Below are positions 1 to 9,002 of a stretch of 39,872 nucleotides of DNA, in pieces. The stretch covers positions 1 through 39,872 of the forward strand of contig JBBPIR010000010.1 in the NCBI GenBank assembly GCA_038040195.1, read 5' to 3'. The notes under the pieces were generated by a model, which saw only the letters and a list, made by a program, of their open reading frames with translations, did not search any database and had not been told where the DNA came from. Both the position numbers and the translations under genes were made by a program. Within the stretch, counting starts at the first letter, position 1. The number at the start of each line of letters is the position of its first letter. The stretch is from Chloroflexota bacterium. Lineage in GTDB: Bacteria > Chloroflexota > Limnocylindria > QHBO01.

Positions 1-2
1 GG

Positions 3-1268
3 CTGTGGCCGTTCTCGACCCTGGGCTGGCCGGACGACACGCCGGACATGCGGCGTTTCTACCCGACCTCGGTGATGGAGACCGGGTACGACATCCTCTT
101 CTTCTGGGTGGCCCGGATGATGATGCTCGGCCTGTTCCTGACCGACGTCGAGCCGTTCCACACCGTCTACCTCCACGGCCTGGTACGGGCGGAGGGCGGG
201 GTCAAGATGAGCAAGACCAAGGGCAACGTGACCGATCCGGTCGAGCTCATCGACGAGATCGGAGCCGATGCCCTCCGCCTGGCGCTGACGATCGGCACCT
301 CGCCGGGCAGCGACCAACGGCTGACGATGTCCAAGCTCGAGGGGGCGCGCAACTTCGCCAACAAGCTGTGGAATGCGGCGCGCTTCGTCCTGGGCAGCCA
401 ACTGCCGCCGGCCCCGGACGGATCCGCCGTCCCCGCGCCCGAGTCCCTGGCCGAGCGCTGGATCCGCTCGCGCCTGGCGGCGACCACTGCCGAGGCCGTT
501 CGGCGCCTGGACCGATATGACCTGGGCGGCTACGCGGCCGCGGTGAGCGACTTCGCCTGGAACGACTACTGCGACTGGTATCTGGAGATGGCGAAGATCG
601 AGCTCCGCGATCCGGACGCCTCGCCGGCGACCACCCTCCGGGTGTGGACGACAGGCGCCGAGGTCCTGGCCGACATCCTGCGGCTGCTGCATCCGGTGAT
701 GCCGTTCGTCACCGAGGAGGTCTGGGCCGCGCTGGGAGCCGCGCATCCGGCGGCGACCGCGAGTCCGCTGCTGCTCACCGCCAGCTGGCCGGCCCCCGCT
801 CGTCGAGACCGCGCCGCCGAGGCTGCCTTCACCTCGATGGCGGAAGTGGTCCGGGCGGCACGCAACCTGCGGACCGAGGCCGGCATCCCTGCCGGCGCCA
901 TCGTTCCGCTGCGCCTCGTCCCCACTGACGCGGCCGCCGCCGAGGCCGCGGAGGCCGGCCGCCGCTACATCGAGCCGTTGGCCCGCGTTCGGTGCGAGAT
1001 CCTCGCCCCCGATGCATCTGCCGCGGCCGCCGACCGGACAGCCACCGCGCTGGGGGCCATCTGGCTGCAGGCGGTTACGACCGGCGACGACCGGAGCGCC
1101 TCCCGTGCCGCCGAGCTGCGTCGTAGCCAGGCGCGGCTCGAGGCCCTGCTCGGCGATCCGAACTTCGTCGCCCGAGCCCCGGCGGCCGTCGTCGCGCGGG
1201 AGCGGCAGCGTTTGGCGGAGATCGAGGAACGGCTGCGCCAGATCGGCGAGTCGGCCGGGTCGGGGTAG
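3..1268 (+). CDS. valS: Valyl-tRNA synthetase, C-terminal part
   Basis: Cytoplasmic class I aminoacyl-tRNA synthetase that charges tRNA-Val. The reading frame is open from base 3, so the 5' part lies outside the window; 421 residues are present of a usual 850-950. Visible parts in order are the end of the Rossmann catalytic domain with the motif PTSVMETGYDILFFWVARM, the class I signature KMSKTKGN at bases 204-227 that binds ATP, the helical anticodon-binding domain (about bases 430-950), and a C-terminal charged helical arm rich in Arg, Glu and Leu (about bases 1090-1250) that matches the ValS tRNA-binding coiled coil. KMSK followed by TKGN and the coiled-coil arm separate it from IleS and LeuS. 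Its TAG stop lies inside a TAGAAT box that could serve as the -10 of the next gene. Confidence 0.96.
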   Translation: MWPFSTLGWPDDTPDMRRFYPTSVMETGYDILFFWVARMMMLGLFLTDVEPFHTVYLHGLVRAEGGVKMSKTKGNVTDPVELIDEIGADALRLALTIGTSPGSDQRLTMSKLEGARNFANKLWNAARFVLGSQLPPAPDGSAVPAPESLAERWIRSRLAATTAEAVRRLDRYDLGGYAAAVSDFAWNDYCDWYLEMAKIELRDPDASPATTLRVWTTGAEVLADILRLLHPVMPFVTEEVWAALGAAHPAATASPLLLTASWPAPARRDRAAEAAFTSMAEVVRAARNLRTEAGIPAGAIVPLRLVPTDAAAAEAAEAGRRYIEPLARVRCEILAPDASAAAADRTATALGAIWLQAVTTGDDRSASRAAELRRSQARLEALLGDPNFVARAPAAVVARERQRLAEIEERLRQIGESAGSG

Positions 1269-1271
1269 AAT
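1266..1271 (+). promoter_or_regulatory. Possible -10 box (TAGAAT) overlapping the valS stop
   Basis: TAGAAT fits the TANNNT pattern seen before many genes here. Its first three bases are the valS stop codon. It lies 31 nt before the GTG at 1303, long enough for a short leader with a purine-rich stretch (GCAGGGGA, about 1289-1296). No convincing -35 was found. Confidence 0.35.
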
Positions 1272-1302
1272 CGCCCCGACCCAAACGCAGCAGGGGATTC
1301 GC

Positions 1303-2028
1303 GTGGGATTTCTGCGCCGCCGCAAGCCAGAGCCCGAGCCAGACAGCCAGCCGACGCCCGCCTTCGCGGCGGTCGGCGGCCGCCAGTACGCGGTGGCGCT
1401 GGCCTACCTGGCCCGCAGCGGCGACACGATTCGGCTCACCCCCGGACCCAAGGTCATTCAATCCCTGCCGCGGATCGTGGAACCGTTGACCATGGATGGC
1501 ATCGAGGTGGTGTCTCCATTGCCGCTCGAGCTCGCGTCCGCCGCACCGGTGATCGAGCGCCTGTCGGACCTCGAGCAGTGGATCGTGGCCCGCCGCCAGG
1601 CCAGCCCCGTCACCCGCCACGCCCTGTTCGTGCTCGAGCAGACCGAAGCCGTGGACATGACCATCGACACCCTCGTCTGCGGCCTGCTGCTCGGGGAGGC
1701 CGATACATCCGGGTACCCCACCTTCGACGCCATCACGGGCGGCCTGGCCAGCCACTTCGACGACCTGACCGGCGAGCTGGTGGTGCGGGCCGTGGTCGGC
1801 TGGGGCGGCAAGGGCCAGCGGGGAGACACCGAGCGAAACGCGCACCGCCTGCTGAGCAACCTGCAGCAGCAGGTCCTGGCCTCCGGCTTGGCGGTGGGCA
1901 CCGCCGACGTCCCGCTGAGCCGTGATGCCGGCGAGGGCAAGATCTGCGGCCACTGTGGCTTCGACGCCCGCGGCACGGGCGCCTTCTACTGCCCCAAGTG
2001 CGGGATGCGCCTCGGCGGGAACCCCTAG
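1303..2028 (+). CDS. Uncharacterised protein with C-terminal zinc ribbon
   Basis: A 241-residue soluble protein that I cannot assign to a named family. The N-terminus is basic (GFLRRRKPEPEP) and Pro-rich. A central region of roughly 170 residues looks globular with mixed alpha/beta composition, and the last 30 residues carry a clear zinc ribbon with two CxxC pairs (CGHC and CPKC, about residues 215-236). The GTG at 1303 was chosen because it lies just after valS, follows a purine-rich site (GGGGA), and removes an upstream extension that overlaps valS and has no protein-like character. It probably belongs to a short rightward run with the receiver-ATPase gene 83 bp downstream. Metal binding is inferred from the cysteines; the function is unknown. 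Confidence 0.8.
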   Translation: MGFLRRRKPEPEPDSQPTPAFAAVGGRQYAVALAYLARSGDTIRLTPGPKVIQSLPRIVEPLTMDGIEVVSPLPLELASAAPVIERLSDLEQWIVARRQASPVTRHALFVLEQTEAVDMTIDTLVCGLLLGEADTSGYPTFDAITGGLASHFDDLTGELVVRAVVGWGGKGQRGDTERNAHRLLSNLQQQVLASGLAVGTADVPLSRDAGEGKICGHCGFDARGTGAFYCPKCGMRLGGNP

Positions 2029-2111
2029 GGCATCGGTACATTCGGCCCATTGCCCGCACCTGACCCGGGCGTGGACACTGGTGCCCCAAGTCACCGCACC
2101 AAAGGGCACCG

Positions 2112-3320
2112 ATGGAACGACCCCGAGTCCTGGTCGCCGCGCACGACGATGCCGCCGCCATCGCCGGCGCACTCGCACGCGCCGGATTCGAGGTCATCGG
2201 CAGCGAGGAAGACTTCGAGGCGGCCGTGGTCGAGGGACGCACGCCCGAGATGGCGGTCATCGACGCCGACCTGTCGCCCAGCACGGTGCGGCGCATCCAT
2301 CGGCGCCTGAACGAGGCCCATCCGGTTCCAGCCTTGATCCTGCTGGGGGACGAAGCGGGCGAGCTGGACAATCTGTGGCAGGTCGGCGACGAGTTCGTCG
2401 TGAAGCCGATCATGCCTGACGCGCTGGTCTATCGACTCCAGGCCCTGCTCATTCGCTCCGGCTCCGCATCGGCCCCCAGCGTCGATCGTGACACCCCCGA
2501 AATCGGCGGGCACGACCCCGCCAATGCCCGGGTGATCGCGATCTTCGCGCCCAAGGGTGGGGTGGGCAAGACCACGGTGGCGGTGAACCTGGCCGTCGCA
2601 CTGCGTATGCAGACTCGCCAGCGCGTCCTGCTCCTCGACGCGGATGCCGGCGTGGGCAACGTGACCGCGGTCATCGACGTGCCGGCCCGCCGCGGCCTGG
2701 CAGACCTGGCCGAGAGTCCCCCCGAGCACTGGAATGACGAGGCCTTCCAGTCCCTGGTCGTGAATCACGAGCCCAGCGGGCTGGACGTGCTGACCTGGGG
2801 CTTCGAGCCGGCCGACGCGGAGCGCATCGGCCCCGATCTCCTCATCGCGGCCGTGCGCTGGGCCCGGCAGCACTACGACCTGATCATCGTGGACACCCAT
2901 CCCGGCTATGACGACCGGACGGTGGCCATGCTGTCGGTCGCCAACGAGATCCTCCTCACCGTCACCCCCGAAGTCGGGCCGCTCCGCAACAGCGCCCAGT
3001 TCATCCAGCTGGCATACGAGCTCGGGATCGACGACGCGATCAAGGTGGTCGCCAACCGCGCCAACCACGGGGTCAAGATTCGTGACATGGAGAGCGCCCT
3101 GGGCCGCCCCGTCATGGCGACCATCGTGTCGGCTGGGGTGACCGCGGTGATGGCGGCCAACGAGGGCCAGCCGCTGGTCCTGCGCTTCCCGCGCGAGAAG
3201 ATCACGGCCGACCTCCATCGCCTGGCGCGCATCGTGGCCGGGACCGAAGAGGCCGGCCCGGCCGTTCAGCCGGAACGGCGTCGCTGGTCGGTCGCGTCCC
3301 TGCTCCGAGCCGGAGCCTGA
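2112..3320 (+). CDS. Receiver domain plus MinD/CpaE-type ATPase (canonical motifs)
   Basis: A 402-residue two-domain protein. Residues 1-115 form a response-regulator receiver fold, with an acidic pair near residues 12-13, a likely phosphoacceptor Asp51 and the conserved Lys98-Pro99. Residues 140-390 are a MinD/ParA-superfamily ATPase with a complete deviant Walker A, KGGVGKT (148-154), and a Walker B-like VDTHPGYDD. This architecture is that of CpaE/TadZ proteins, which position pilus or other polar machinery through an ATP-driven membrane or nucleoid switch; no tad/cpa pilus genes lie nearby, so the cargo is unknown. AAAGGG at 2101-2106 precedes the ATG as a ribosome-binding site, and TACATT at 2037-2042 is a possible -10. 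A second, degenerate paralogue lies at 21405-22553. Confidence 0.85.
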   Translation: MERPRVLVAAHDDAAAIAGALARAGFEVIGSEEDFEAAVVEGRTPEMAVIDADLSPSTVRRIHRRLNEAHPVPALILLGDEAGELDNLWQVGDEFVVKPIMPDALVYRLQALLIRSGSASAPSVDRDTPEIGGHDPANARVIAIFAPKGGVGKTTVAVNLAVALRMQTRQRVLLLDADAGVGNVTAVIDVPARRGLADLAESPPEHWNDEAFQSLVVNHEPSGLDVLTWGFEPADAERIGPDLLIAAVRWARQHYDLIIVDTHPGYDDRTVAMLSVANEILLTVTPEVGPLRNSAQFIQLAYELGIDDAIKVVANRANHGVKIRDMESALGRPVMATIVSAGVTAVMAANEGQPLVLRFPREKITADLHRLARIVAGTEEAGPAVQPERRRWSVASLLRAGA

Positions 3321-3387
3321 CCCTCAGCTGATCCGCGCCGCGCTGCGGCGTTGCTCCCACCGCCCGCCCCTGCGATCATCGCGCTCG

Positions 3388-3732
3388 GTGCCGACCTACG
3401 ACTACCGCTGCCGCGACTGCGGCCACACGATCGAAATCATCCACTCCATCCTGGAGGACGGGCCGGAGGTCTGTGAGCGCTGCCGAGGGCCGATGCAGCG
3501 GGTCCTGCACCCGACCGGGGTGATCTTCCGGGGCAGCGGCTTCTACGTCACCGATTCGCGCTCGGCTCAAGAGACCGCCAGCCGCGACTCCGCGGCAAGT
3601 CCGGCCGAGAAGGGAAGTCCGGCCGAGAAGGGAAGTCCGGCCGAGGGGGGAGGGTCGGCCGAGGGGGGAAGTTCGAGCGGGGGCGGAGACTCGGAGCCGG
3701 CCGGTTCAACCGGTGGCACCCCGAAGGAATGA
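3388..3732 (+). CDS. FmdB-type zinc ribbon protein
   Basis: A 114-residue protein whose first 55 residues match the FmdB/CxxC regulatory family: it begins PTYDYRCRDCGH, has a second Cys pair (CERC) and the characteristic segment PMQRVLHPTGVIFRGSGFY. Family members are small zinc-ribbon proteins, often suggested to be regulators, with no settled biochemical role. The C-terminal half is low complexity, encoded by an 18-bp tandem repeat giving SPAEKG-like hexapeptides. The start is GTG at 3388, from which the family N-terminus is exact. The TGA stop directly abuts the stop of the convergent gene, forming the palindrome TGATCA. Confidence 0.88.
   Translation: MPTYDYRCRDCGHTIEIIHSILEDGPEVCERCRGPMQRVLHPTGVIFRGSGFYVTDSRSAQETASRDSAASPAEKGSPAEKGSPAEGGGSAEGGSSSGGGDSEPAGSTGGTPKE
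3597..3686 (+). repeat. Five-copy 18-bp in-frame tandem repeat
   Basis: Units start at 3597, 3615, 3633, 3651 and 3669. The first two (AAGTCCGGCCGAGAAGGG) are identical, the third differs at two bases, and the last two are more diverged. They encode a Ser/Pro/Ala/Glu/Lys/Gly-rich tail of FmdB. The gradient of decay suggests replication slippage, with the newest copies at the 5' end. Confidence 0.85.
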
Positions 3733-4752
3733 TCAGGCGCTGAGGGTCTGGGGGGTGCCGCAGCGGCGGCAGAATCGCGCCGTGGAGGAGACGGTCAGGC
3801 CGCACGATCCGCACGGGCGGAGCGATGCGCGCTGGGCGCCTTCCATGAGGGCCCGGGTTGATGCATCCCAGACCGCGGCCAAGGCGGCGCTGCCGCCGGC
3901 CGCCGATCCTGCACCGCTCGACCGATAGGGCATCGCCGTACGCTGGCCGACCGACACCGTTCCCTCGCCCGGGTCGTCGATCCCCAGGCTGTCGAGCTGG
4001 CTGCGTCGCGCGGCGAGGCTCTCGGGCACCTCTTCCGTCGACGCTGCCACCGGAGGCGTGATTGGCCCGCGCAGGAACGTGTCGCGCAGGTCGCGCCGTG
4101 GGGTGCTGACGGGTGGCGGGGTCGTGGCTGGGACCTCCGGCTCGGCCGGGACCTCGGGCTCGGGCTCCTCGGCGACGACCGGCTCGGGCTCGGGCTCCTC
4201 GGCGACGACCGGCTCGGGGACGACCTCTTCCGCGACCTCGACAACGTCGGGTTCCACCTCGTCTGGTTCCACCTCGACCAGTTCGCCGTCGATGGCCCCC
4301 TCCGCAGGCGCGATGCTGTCGACAGCCGGCCACGTGAGCGCCTCCGCACTCGTCAGCAGAGCGGCGCCGTCCGCTGGCGCGGCCATGACCGGCAGGCCCG
4401 CAATCCGCTGGTCGAATCCAGCGATATCGTCGACGCCGACCAGCGGCACGCAGGAGCGGCAGCGCCCTGCGTCATCGTTCCAGCAATTGACGCAGGTGTA
4501 GCGCCGGCAGTCGAGGCAGAAGTTGAAGGCCTGCTGGAACGCCTCGATCTGGACCGCCGCGAGCGTTTCCTCCTCGGCCCGCATGGCGTCGTTGATCGAG
4601 TCCGACAGGGTGTCGGTGCTCATGATGAACGCCCGCAGACCGCTCACCAGGCCGCGCGTTTTCCGCCCGGTCGACAGCGGCTCGGGCGCGCCGAATTCAT
4701 AGCGCGTGCCGCAGCGCTCGCAGAACGATTCGGTGAGGATCTCAGTCGTCAT
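3733..4752 (-). CDS. Zinc-ribbon protein with acidic Pro/Glu/Val repeat linker
   Basis: A 339-residue protein, not assigned to a named family. The start was moved to the ATG at 4752, giving N-terminus MTTEILTESFCERCG; the longer frame runs into the divergent fhaA gene and is not protein-like. Cysteine pairs occur near the N-terminus (CERC), in the middle (CLDC, CVNC, CRSC, about residues 80-105) and at the C-terminus (CGSC, CRRC, about residues 312-332), so several zinc sites are likely. Between them is an acidic, Pro-rich linker of roughly 65 residues (about residues 155-220). No membrane segment is evident. It could be a scaffold or adaptor. It diverges from fhaA over 113 bp and converges with fmdB without any gap. 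A TATACT box lies at 4780-4785 on its strand, 27 nt before the ATG. Confidence 0.75.
   Translation of the reverse strand: MTTEILTESFCERCGTRYEFGAPEPLSTGRKTRGLVSGLRAFIMSTDTLSDSINDAMRAEEETLAAVQIEAFQQAFNFCLDCRRYTCVNCWNDDAGRCRSCVPLVGVDDIAGFDQRIAGLPVMAAPADGAALLTSAEALTWPAVDSIAPAEGAIDGELVEVEPDEVEPDVVEVAEEVVPEPVVAEEPEPEPVVAEEPEPEVPAEPEVPATTPPPVSTPRRDLRDTFLRGPITPPVAASTEEVPESLAARRSQLDSLGIDDPGEGTVSVGQRTAMPYRSSGAGSAAGGSAALAAVWDASTRALMEGAQRASLRPCGSCGLTVSSTARFCRRCGTPQTLSA
4161..4218 (-). repeat. 30-bp tandem duplication encoding VVAEEPEPEP units
   Basis: Bases 4161-4190 and 4191-4218 are identical with a 30-bp period and encode two copies of a ten-residue acidic segment (VVAEEPEPEP-like) in the linker of the zinc-ribbon protein. 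Further degenerate units flank them. Confidence 0.85.
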
Positions 4753-4851
4753 CGGTATGCCCGTCTCGCACGGGCCGCCAGTATAGCCACGACCTGCCCG
4801 ATGACCCGATCGGGCCAAAGTACCGCGATCGGCGCCGTTGGTACCCCGTGC

Positions 4852-4857
4852 TAGCAT
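4852..4857 (+). promoter_or_regulatory. -10-like box TAGCAT before fhaA (leaderless type)
   Basis: TAGCAT ends 8 nt before the GTG at 4866 and there is no Shine-Dalgarno in between. The spacing would place the transcription start at or next to the start codon. This box is one reason for preferring GTG 4866 over ATG 4848, which lies upstream of the box. Confidence 0.5.
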
Positions 4858-4865
4858 CGCTGGCC

Positions 4866-5621
4866 GTGGGCATGTTCCGGCGCCTCGAGGACTTCCTCGA
4901 GCGGCTCGTTGAGGCGCCCGCTGGTCGGCTCGGAGCGGCACCACCCCAACCGGTGACACTCGCCAAGCGGATCGAGCGCGCGATGGACACCAACAAGCGG
5001 TTCAGCGAGGGCGGCGTGATCGTCCCGAACCGATACGCCCTGCACCTCAACCCGGCCGATTACGCGCCATTCGACGCCTACCACGGATCACTGGAGGATG
5101 ACCTCGCCCACGACGCGCTGACCCGCGCCCGACGCCTCGGGTACCGGCTGGTGGCACGCCCGCGGGTGGTCCTGCGCCCGGATCCGATGGTGCCGCGCGG
5201 CGAAGTGCGGGTGGCAGCCGCGGTGGCCGACGAGGAGTCCGACACGCCAGCGGCGGCGACTCCTGACCCGACCAACACGAGCGTGCTGGCCCGACCCGGC
5301 CATGCGGTGCCCGAGCCGGACTCGGCGTCCCGCGCGTTCCTGGTAGTGCAGACCGATGGCGCCGCGCCGGCCCGATTCGACCTCGGTGGCGCGCTGATCG
5401 CGATCGGCCGCGCGGCCGACAACGACGTCATCCTGGACGACCCGCAGGTGAGCCGCCATCACTGTCAGCTGAAGCTCCAGCACGGCGCGTACGGCTTCGT
5501 CGACCTGCAGAGCCGAAACGGCTCCGCCGTCAACGGCCGGCCGGTGGAGGAGATTGCGCTGGCGGACGGGGACCGGATCCGGATCGGCAGCACCAGCGTC
5601 GAGTTCCGGCTGCGCGGATGA
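4866..5621 (+). CDS. fhaA: FhaA-like protein (DUF3662 plus FHA domain)
   Basis: A 251-residue protein with two domains. Residues 1-115 match the N-terminal DUF3662 domain of actinobacterial FhaA (FRRLEDFLERLVE followed by KRIERAMD and VIVPNRYALHL). A Ala/Pro/Thr-rich linker follows, then an FHA domain over about the last 85 residues, with AIGRAADNDVILDD, SRHHCQL and the RNGSAVNG core. FHA domains bind phosphothreonine; in Mycobacterium FhaA binds phosphorylated MviN and helps control peptidoglycan synthesis. It opens the run fhaA-fhaB-FtsW-PBP. The GTG at 4866 is chosen over ATG 4848 because of the promoter box; the ATG at 4872 remains possible. Confidence 0.88.
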   Translation: MGMFRRLEDFLERLVEAPAGRLGAAPPQPVTLAKRIERAMDTNKRFSEGGVIVPNRYALHLNPADYAPFDAYHGSLEDDLAHDALTRARRLGYRLVARPRVVLRPDPMVPRGEVRVAAAVADEESDTPAAATPDPTNTSVLARPGHAVPEPDSASRAFLVVQTDGAAPARFDLGGALIAIGRAADNDVILDDPQVSRHHCQLKLQHGAYGFVDLQSRNGSAVNGRPVEEIALADGDRIRIGSTSVEFRLRG

Positions 5622-5634
5622 CGTTCCTCGCCCC

Positions 5635-6078
5635 GTGACCAACGAGCTCCTGCGGCTGCTTCTCCTCGCGCTGCAGCTCGGGTTCCTTGCCCTCCTGTTC
5701 GTCATCCTGTACCGCTTCGCGCGCGCCCTGCGGGCCGATCTGCGCCAGGCCGAGGCCACCGCGGCCGCAACGCGGACGGGCATGGGCCGCCTGGTGGTCC
5801 TCGAATCGCCGGGGGAGGAGCCGTCGGTCGGGCGCGTCCTGCAGATCGGGCCCATCACCACCCTGGGCCGCGACCTGAACAGCACGATCTACCTCGATGA
5901 CGAATTCGCCAGCGGCACCCACGCCGCGCTCACCTTCCGGGGTCGGGCCTGGTACGTCGAGGACCGGCGCAGCACGAACGGGACGTGGGTCAACGGCCAC
6001 CGCATCCAGCGCCCGGTGGCCCTGTCATACGGGGACGAGCTGGTGGTGGGCCGCGTCCGGTTCCGCCTCGAGCGCTGA
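5635..6078 (+). CDS. fhaB: FhaB-like membrane-anchored FHA protein
   Basis: A 147-residue protein with one N-terminal membrane helix (about residues 4-24, LLRLLLLALQLGFLALLFVI) and a cytoplasmic FHA domain at about 55-147. The FHA core is visible as TTLGRDLNSTIYLDD, SGTHAAL and the binding loop RRSTNGTWVNG. This layout equals FhaB/FipA of Actinobacteria, a phosphothreonine-reading component of the cell-division and elongation apparatus. The start is GTG 5635, 13 bp after fhaA, which gives the membrane helix directly; the upstream frame overlaps fhaA and has no support. Two bp separate it from the FtsW/RodA gene. No Ser/Thr kinase lies in the window to phosphorylate its ligands. Confidence 0.88.
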   Translation: MTNELLRLLLLALQLGFLALLFVILYRFARALRADLRQAEATAAATRTGMGRLVVLESPGEEPSVGRVLQIGPITTLGRDLNSTIYLDDEFASGTHAALTFRGRAWYVEDRRSTNGTWVNGHRIQRPVALSYGDELVVGRVRFRLER

Positions 6079-6080
6079 GG

Positions 6081-7451
6081 GTGTACCGCCTGGCCGCCCG
6101 TCGCATTGAGCTCGGGCTCCTGATCCCGGTCCTGCTGCTCGTCCCGTTGGGAGTCGTCGTCACGCACATCGCGCAGTCAGGACTGGCCGAGCCCGGGCCG
6201 CTGGCCGTGGCCATCGTGTTCGTCGGCCTCATGCTGGGCGCCCACCTGGTCCTGGCCTGGTCGGGGCACCGCGGCGACGAGCTGCTCCTGCCCGCCGTGG
6301 CGGCCATGGGGGCGCTGGGGATCGTCATGCTGAACCGCCTGCCGCAGGACCTGGCCGGCAACCCGGCTTTCAACCTGGGGATGGTGGGCACCCAGTTGGT
6401 CTGGTTCGGGATCGGCCTGGCCGCCATGTTGGTGGTGGCGATCGGGGTCCGCGACGACGGATTCCTGCGCCACTACAAGTACAGCTGGGGCCTCCTGGCC
6501 GCGGTTCTGCTGGTGGTCACGCTGCTGTTCGGAGCCGAAGTCAACGGGGCGCGGCTGTGGATCGTGATCGGCCCCTTCGGCTTCCAGCCCTCGGAAGCGA
6601 TCAAGGTCATGCTCGTTGTCTTCCTCGCGGGCTACCTGGCGGAGAATCGGGCGGTGCTGGCCGGGGCCAGCCTGCGACTCGGCCCGGTTGCCCTGCCGCC
6701 CATCCCGTACCTGGCCCCCATGCTGGTGGTGTTCGCGGCGGTGATGCTGGTGGTCGTCGTCAGCCGCGACCTGGGCACCGCGCTCCTGTTCTTCGGCGTA
6801 TTTCTGACCATGCTATTCGTGGCCACCGGGCGGCGCACATACGTGCTGTTCGGCGCGGTGCTGTTCGTGGTCGGAGCCGGTGTTGCCTACCTGCTGTTCC
6901 CGCATGTCCAAGAGCGGATTGACACCTGGATCGACCCATGGGCCGATCCGAACGGTACCGGCTACCAGGCCGTGCAGGCCATCTACGCGTTCGCGCGTGG
7001 CGGGCTGCTGGGTGAGGGTCTGGGCCAGGGCCTGCCCCAGGTAGACGGCCGCCTGCCAATCCCCGCCGTTCACACCGACATGATCTTTGCCGCGATTGGC
7101 GAGGAGCTAGGCCTGCTGGGTGGGGTCGCGATGCTGGGGCTGGTGGCAGTGATCATGACCCGCGGCCTGCGGATCGCGGTCTTGGCCCGCGACGACTTCA
7201 GCACCATGCTGGCCACCGGGCTGGCGGCCGGCCTTGTGCTCCAGAGCCTGATCATCATCGGCGGCAACCTCAAGGTCGTGCCGCTGACGGGGATCACGTT
7301 GCCCTTCGTCAGCTACGGCGGCTCCAGCCTGCTCGCCAGCTTCGTGGTGGTCGGGCTGCTGCTGTCCATCAGCCATCGGTCGATCGAGGCAGACCGGGCG
7401 GAATCGGCTGAATTCGGGGAATCAGCGGAGCCGGAAGGGCGCCCCGGATGA
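6081..7451 (+). CDS. FtsW/RodA/SpoVE-family lipid II polymerase
   Basis: A 456-residue polytopic membrane protein of the SEDS family, glycosyltransferases that polymerise lipid II in elongation (RodA) or division (FtsW). About ten hydrophobic helices are visible. Family motifs are GARLWIVIGPFGFQPSEAIK, the DPWADPNGTGYQAVQA segment with GEGLGQGLPQ, the TDMIFAAIGEELGLLGG loop and the C-terminal PFVSYGGSSLL. GTG 6081 gives a proper N-terminus (VYRLAARRIELGLL), 2 bp after fhaB. Its stop overlaps the start of the PBP gene by 4 bp (ATGA), as expected of SEDS/class B PBP partners. The pairing with pbpA and the FHA genes favours a RodA role, but FtsW cannot be excluded. Confidence 0.93.
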   Translation: MYRLAARRIELGLLIPVLLLVPLGVVVTHIAQSGLAEPGPLAVAIVFVGLMLGAHLVLAWSGHRGDELLLPAVAAMGALGIVMLNRLPQDLAGNPAFNLGMVGTQLVWFGIGLAAMLVVAIGVRDDGFLRHYKYSWGLLAAVLLVVTLLFGAEVNGARLWIVIGPFGFQPSEAIKVMLVVFLAGYLAENRAVLAGASLRLGPVALPPIPYLAPMLVVFAAVMLVVVVSRDLGTALLFFGVFLTMLFVATGRRTYVLFGAVLFVVGAGVAYLLFPHVQERIDTWIDPWADPNGTGYQAVQAIYAFARGGLLGEGLGQGLPQVDGRLPIPAVHTDMIFAAIGEELGLLGGVAMLGLVAVIMTRGLRIAVLARDDFSTMLATGLAAGLVLQSLIIIGGNLKVVPLTGITLPFVSYGGSSLLASFVVVGLLLSISHRSIEADRAESAEFGESAEPEGRPG

Positions 7452-8980
7452 TCGCGCGACACCTGCCACGCCTGGGAACGGCGATGCTGGCCGGCTTCGC
7501 CGTGCTGGCCCTGGCCATGTCGTGGTGGCAGGTCGTGCTGGCCTCGCCGCTCGAGGCTCGGCCGGACAACCCCGCACTCATCGCCGCCCATCGGAGCGAG
7601 CCGCGCGGCACGATCTTCGACACCAACGGGACCGTGATGGCCTCTACCACCGTCGTGGACGGCATCGCCCGTCGGGCGTACGCCGATCCTGCCTCGACCC
7701 ACCTGGTCGGGTATGCCTCGTTCCGATACGGCACCTCGGGCATCGAACGCGCCTGGGACGAGCTGCTGATTGGGCTGCGCGACCCGAATCCGCTGCACGA
7801 CGTGGTCAATGACGTCCTGCAGCGGCCGCCGCAACCTCACGACCTGATGCTCACCGTCGACGCGCGGCTGCAGTCCTTCGCCGCCGCCCAGCTGGCGGGA
7901 AGCGTGGGGGCCGTCGTCGCGCTCGACCCGACAACCGGGGCGGTACTGGCCATGACCTCCAGCCCGACCTTCGACGCCAGCGCGATCAGCGGCGACCCTC
8001 TGGACGCCGAGGGGCCGTGGAGCGCGCTCCAGCAAGATCCCGGGGCGCCATTCGTGGATCGCGCCCGCAACGGGGTCTACGTCCCCGGCTCGATCATGAA
8101 GGTGGTCACCGCCGCCGCCGCCCTGGAGGCGGGCGCCATCACCCCGCAGACGACCTTCCCCACCCAGCCCCAGGAGGAGGTCAGCGGACTGGTGGTGAGC
8201 GGTTTCACGATCACCGAGCACGACCTTGCCGGCGTCCAGCCCGCCCTGTGGGACCTTTCACCGGCGATGCAGATCTCGAGCAACATCTATTTCGCCCACG
8301 TCGGGCTGGAGCTGGGCCAGGGTCCCTACCTCGCCGGTGCCTCGGCCTTCGGTTTCTGCGAGGACCTGCGGGTTGGCCCGGCGGATCACGCCCTGCCGGT
8401 CTCCGCGTCCTCGGTGACTGCTCTCACCGAGGATGGATGCGAGAGCTTCGTGGATGACGCCGAGCTGGCGTCGGCCGCGTTCGGGCAGGCGCGCGTGACG
8501 GCGACGCCGCTCCAGATGGCGCTGGTGGCGGCCACCATCGCCAACCAGGGCGTGATGCTGGACCCGTTCGTCGTGCGCGAGGTCCAGGCCCCGGATCCAT
8601 CGGGAACCCCGGGCCAGATCACGGCCACCTACAGCAGCCCGGGCCGGCGGACGGTGGTCAGCCCCCAAACCGCCGAGGCGGTGCGAGCCGTGATGGTCGA
8701 CGCGGTCCATGGGCCGCTGGGCGTCCCATACGCGGGTGCCGCGAACGTGGCGATCTACGGGATCGGCGGGGTCCAGACCGCCGGCAAGACCGGCACGGCC
8801 CAGCGGGGCGGCGACCTTCCGCCCCACTCGTGGTTCATCGGTTTCGCGGCCGCCCAGCCGGGCGCCGCGCCCAGCATCGCCCTTGCGGTCATCGTGGAGG
8901 GCGCCGGCCCCGGATCCGCGACGGCGGCGCCCATCGGCGGGCGGGTCATGGCGGAGTGGCTCCGGCTCATCGGCTCCTGA
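7448..8980 (+). CDS. pbpA: Class B penicillin-binding protein (PbpA-like transpeptidase)
   Basis: A 510-residue DD-transpeptidase that cross-links peptidoglycan outside the membrane. It has a single N-terminal membrane anchor (about residues 10-30), a short dimerisation region with the sequence [10 protein letters not shown] that marks class B enzymes, and a transpeptidase domain with all three active-site motifs: SIMK (Ser215, Lys218), SSN (Ser277-Asn279) and KTG (447-449). It is shorter than typical PBP2 or PBP3 (about 600) and resembles mycobacterial PbpA (about 490). It overlaps the SEDS gene by ATGA, consistent with translational coupling and a one-to-one complex. Confidence 0.93.
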   Translation: MIARHLPRLGTAMLAGFAVLALAMSWWQVVLASPLEARPDNPALIAAHRSEPRGTIFDTNGTVMASTTVVDGIARRAYADPASTHLVGYASFRYGTSGIERAWDELLIGLRDPNPLHDVVNDVLQRPPQPHDLMLTVDARLQSFAAAQLAGSVGAVVALDPTTGAVLAMTSSPTFDASAISGDPLDAEGPWSALQQDPGAPFVDRARNGVYVPGSIMKVVTAAAALEAGAITPQTTFPTQPQEEVSGLVVSGFTITEHDLAGVQPALWDLSPAMQISSNIYFAHVGLELGQGPYLAGASAFGFCEDLRVGPADHALPVSASSVTALTEDGCESFVDDAELASAAFGQARVTATPLQMALVAATIANQGVMLDPFVVREVQAPDPSGTPGQITATYSSPGRRTVVSPQTAEAVRAVMVDAVHGPLGVPYAGAANVAIYGIGGVQTAGKTGTAQRGGDLPPHSWFIGFAAAQPGAAPSIALAVIVEGAGPGSATAAPIGGRVMAEWLRLIGS

Positions 8981-9002
8981 ACCGCGTGACCGCCGGCTGG
9001 GG

